Shown here piece after piece: positions 6,430-7,796 of a DNA stretch of 7,796 bases. The translations under genes were made by a program, and so were the position numbers. The notes beneath the pieces were generated by a model that saw nothing but the letters and a program-made list of their open reading frames with translations, was not told the origin of the DNA and did not search any database. Each line of letters opens with the position of its first letter. Position 1 is the stretch's first letter. Source of the DNA: UBA8231 sp964512165. GTDB taxonomy: Bacteria; Latescibacterota; UBA2968; UBA8231. The DNA lies in contig CAZEHQ010000209.1 of the NCBI GenBank assembly GCA_964512165.1, positions 1 through 7,796 on the forward strand, read 5' to 3'.

Positions 6430-6434
6430 AAGGA
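6430..6434 (+). promoter_or_regulatory. Shine-Dalgarno site deciding the winged-helix gene start
   Basis: AAGGA seven bases before the ATG at 6442. It favours this start over the in-frame ATG at 6331, whose 37 extra residues look non-coding. Confidence 0.7.
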
Positions 6435-6441
6435 AAAGCAC

Positions 6442-7521
6442 ATGCGCGTACCGGACAAACAGCCACCGACTCGGACGCAGGTCGCGCGTCAGGTCGAGCG
6501 GGCTCTGGGTGAACGAATCCCGTCCGGCTGGTCACTGCGCGCGCGGACCGAAGCGCCGGCCGGTCGCTACCGCGTGGACCTGCTGGCCGAGGTCGCGTCA
6601 CCCGGGGGTGCGACTGCAGCTCTTGCCGTCGAGATCAAGCGAAGCCTGGAACCACGTGGCGTCCACCAAACGGTCGAGCGGATCTCTGCGATTGCGTCCG
6701 GAGCGTCGCCGCGTGCGGTACCCGTAGTAGCGGCCTCCTACCTCTCCCCCCGCGCCCGAGCCCTGATTCGTGAACACGGCGTGGGCTACGTCGACACCAC
6801 GGGCAATGTACGCATCGAGGCTTCCACGCCGGGGCTGTTCATTTCCGCCGATGGGGCCGATCGAGATCCCTGGCCAAGAGATCACAAGCTCCAGTCCCTG
6901 AAGGGCCCGGGTGCGGCGTGTGCCGTGAGGGCCATCATCGACACAATTCCGCCGTACGGTGTCCGAGAGCTGGCCCAATCGACCGGCGCGTCGGCTCCCA
7001 CCCTGTCGCGGGTGTTGGGCCTGCTCGAACGGGAAGCCATCGTGACCCGTGTGAAGGGAGCGGTATCGGCCGTCGATTGGCAGGCCGCGATTCGACGGTG
7101 GATCGAGGACTACGACCAGACGAACTCGAACACACCCACGATGGCGCTCGAGCCGCGAGGGCTGCCGGCTCTTGAGAAAAAGCTCCGTGCGACGGAGCTG
7201 GAGCACGCCGCTACCGGCGCCTTCGCGGCCCAGCGATTCGATCCCATCGCGCCGGCAAGACAGGCGGCCCTCTACGTCACCGACGCGATCGAGTTCATCG
7301 ACCATCTGGACCTCCGGGAGACCGAAGCCGGCGCCAACGTGATGCTGCTCGAACCTCTCGACCCGGTCGTCTTTGATCGGGCGGCCGAGCGCGACGGCCT
7401 TCGTTGCGTCGCTCCCAGCCAGCTCGCCGCGGACCTCTTGACCGGGCCGGGCCGGGAGCCGTCGCAGGGGGAGCAGGTACTGCAGTGGATGGAGAGAGAC
7501 GAGCATGCCTGGCGGTCCTGA
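6442..7521 (+). CDS. Winged-helix protein with PD-(D/E)xK-like N-domain, putative AbiEi-type antitoxin
   Basis: A 359-residue protein with three recognisable parts. Residues 1-145 look like a restriction-endonuclease-like fold: Asp46 in RVDLL, then Glu64-Ile-Lys66 (VEIK) and Gln76, followed by a conserved-looking block LSPRARALIREHGVGYVDTTGNVRI across 101-125. Residues about 152-212 are a winged helix (GVRELAQSTGASAPTLSRVLGLLEREAIV region, then a wing). Residues about 230-359 form a C-domain beginning LEPRGLPALEKKLRA and containing ATGAFAAQRF and EAGANVMLLEP. The overall pattern matches, from memory, uncharacterised actinobacterial regulators sitting next to nucleotidyltransferases. The next gene is such an enzyme and overlaps this one by 17 bp, so by analogy with AbiE systems this is probably the antitoxin and autorepressor. 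Whether the N-domain cuts nucleic acid is unknown. The ATG at 6442 was chosen for AAGGA seven bases upstream; the frame is open 37 codons further. Third positions are less GC-biased than in the hydrolase gene, which fits acquisition by transfer. Confidence 0.75.
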   Translation: MRVPDKQPPTRTQVARQVERALGERIPSGWSLRARTEAPAGRYRVDLLAEVASPGGATAALAVEIKRSLEPRGVHQTVERISAIASGASPRAVPVVAASYLSPRARALIREHGVGYVDTTGNVRIEASTPGLFISADGADRDPWPRDHKLQSLKGPGAACAVRAIIDTIPPYGVRELAQSTGASAPTLSRVLGLLEREAIVTRVKGAVSAVDWQAAIRRWIEDYDQTNSNTPTMALEPRGLPALEKKLRATELEHAATGAFAAQRFDPIAPARQAALYVTDAIEFIDHLDLRETEAGANVMLLEPLDPVVFDRAAERDGLRCVAPSQLAADLLTGPGREPSQGEQVLQWMERDEHAWRS

Positions 7522-7796
7522 CCAGCTGTACGTGCGCGCCCGCGCCGCGCTGCTCGACGCTGCCGAGGCGCTGGCCGAACAGCTCGATGCCGTCGTGCTC
7601 GTCGGCGCCCAGGCCGTCTATCTCCACACCGGAGATGCGGACTTCGGCGCCATCGCCCCCTACACGACGGACGCCGACCTCTGCCTGGCGCCAGCAGAAC
7701 TGAGCGCCGCGCCGCTCCTGCCCGAGTTGCTGAATGCGCACGGGTTCACGGCCGGAGGTCAGCCCGGCGCCTGGCTCAGTCCGGACGGGATTCCCG
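7505..7796 (+). CDS. Nucleotidyltransferase, AbiEii-like putative toxin (3' end beyond window)
   Basis: The first 97 residues of a nucleotidyltransferase; the frame is open to the window end. What is seen: an N-terminal helix (RARAALLDAAEALAEQ, 11-26), the VLVGAQAVYLHTG segment (31-43), and TTDADL (54-59) supplying the paired aspartates Asp56 and Asp58 that bind metal in polymerase-beta-like nucleotidyltransferases. In AbiE-type type IV toxin-antitoxin systems the nucleotidyltransferase is the toxin and the upstream winged-helix protein represses the operon. MenT toxins of this superfamily add nucleotides to tRNA 3' ends. Activity here is inference, and the second half with the remaining catalytic residues is not visible. 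The ATG at 7505 lies inside the upstream gene (17-bp overlap, different frame), with a GGAGAGAG ribosome-binding-like sequence at 7491-7498, so co-expression is very likely. A chromosomal housekeeping or antibiotic-modifying nucleotidyltransferase is the alternative. Confidence 0.75.
   Translation, partial: MPGGPDQLYVRARAALLDAAEALAEQLDAVVLVGAQAVYLHTGDADFGAIAPYTTDADLCLAPAELSAAPLLPELLNAHGFTAGGQPGAWLSPDGIP

Larger units (their letters stand above)
6181..6441. other. Divergent intergenic region with hairpin and possible short ORF remnant
   Basis: A 261-bp region between the divergent starts of the SIMPL gene and the winged-helix gene. It holds the Shine-Dalgarno sites of both, a hairpin at 6226-6243, and a minus-strand open frame ending at 6222. 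That frame looks codon-biased like a gene in its last 45 codons or so but has no ribosome binding site at its internal ATG (6398) and no family I recognise. The stretch nearest the winged-helix gene (about 6370-6440) is less GC-rich and is the likeliest promoter zone for that gene. No strong SIMPL promoter could be picked out. Confidence 0.55.

Overview
The window is GC-rich DNA, with third codon positions mostly G or C, from a Gram-negative, outer-membrane-bearing bacterium. The outer membrane is inferred from a secreted protein with a C-terminal beta-barrel-like region and from a lipoprotein encoded just upstream of it. The lineage cannot be fixed from sequence alone. Metalloprotease-propeller-barrel proteins are familiar to me from Bacteroidetes, Gemmatimonadetes and related high-GC candidate phyla, while the last gene pair resembles actinobacterial proteins. 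No rRNA, tRNA, CRISPR array, insertion sequence or integrase was seen.

Layout, left to right. (1) A minus-strand Rieske non-heme iron oxygenase (64-1104). (2) Divergent from it, a plus-strand pair with a 4-bp overlap: a GNAT acetyltransferase (1170-1577) and an alpha/beta hydrolase of the proline iminopeptidase family (1574-2536). The 65-bp divergent spacer carries TACATT-N6-ATG in front of both start codons, which suggests two back-to-back leaderless promoters. (3) Convergent with that pair, and separated by 10 bp and a small hairpin, a minus-strand unit. It is read first as a SIMPL/DUF541 lipoprotein (5443-6180) and then as a 943-residue exported protein (2547-5378). The latter has an HEMRH gluzincin-like protease domain, a TolB-like propeller and a beta-barrel-like C-terminus. 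Both genes have strong Shine-Dalgarno sites that fix starts well inside longer open frames. (4) A 261-bp divergent intergenic region (6181-6441). (5) A plus-strand pair with a 17-bp overlap. The first gene encodes a three-part protein: a PD-(D/E)xK-like N-domain, a winged-helix domain, and a C-domain. The second encodes a nucleotidyltransferase of AbiEii type with a TTDADL motif and is cut by the window end.

The genes fall into three functional groups. Small-molecule or peptide metabolism is represented by the Rieske, GNAT and hydrolase genes. Envelope function is represented by the SIMPL lipoprotein and the large outer-membrane protein. A probable toxin-antitoxin or phage-defence module lies at the right edge and is the best candidate for an uncharacterised system. 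The hydrolase is also notable because one of the two glutamates that anchor the substrate amino terminus in true proline iminopeptidases appears to be valine.
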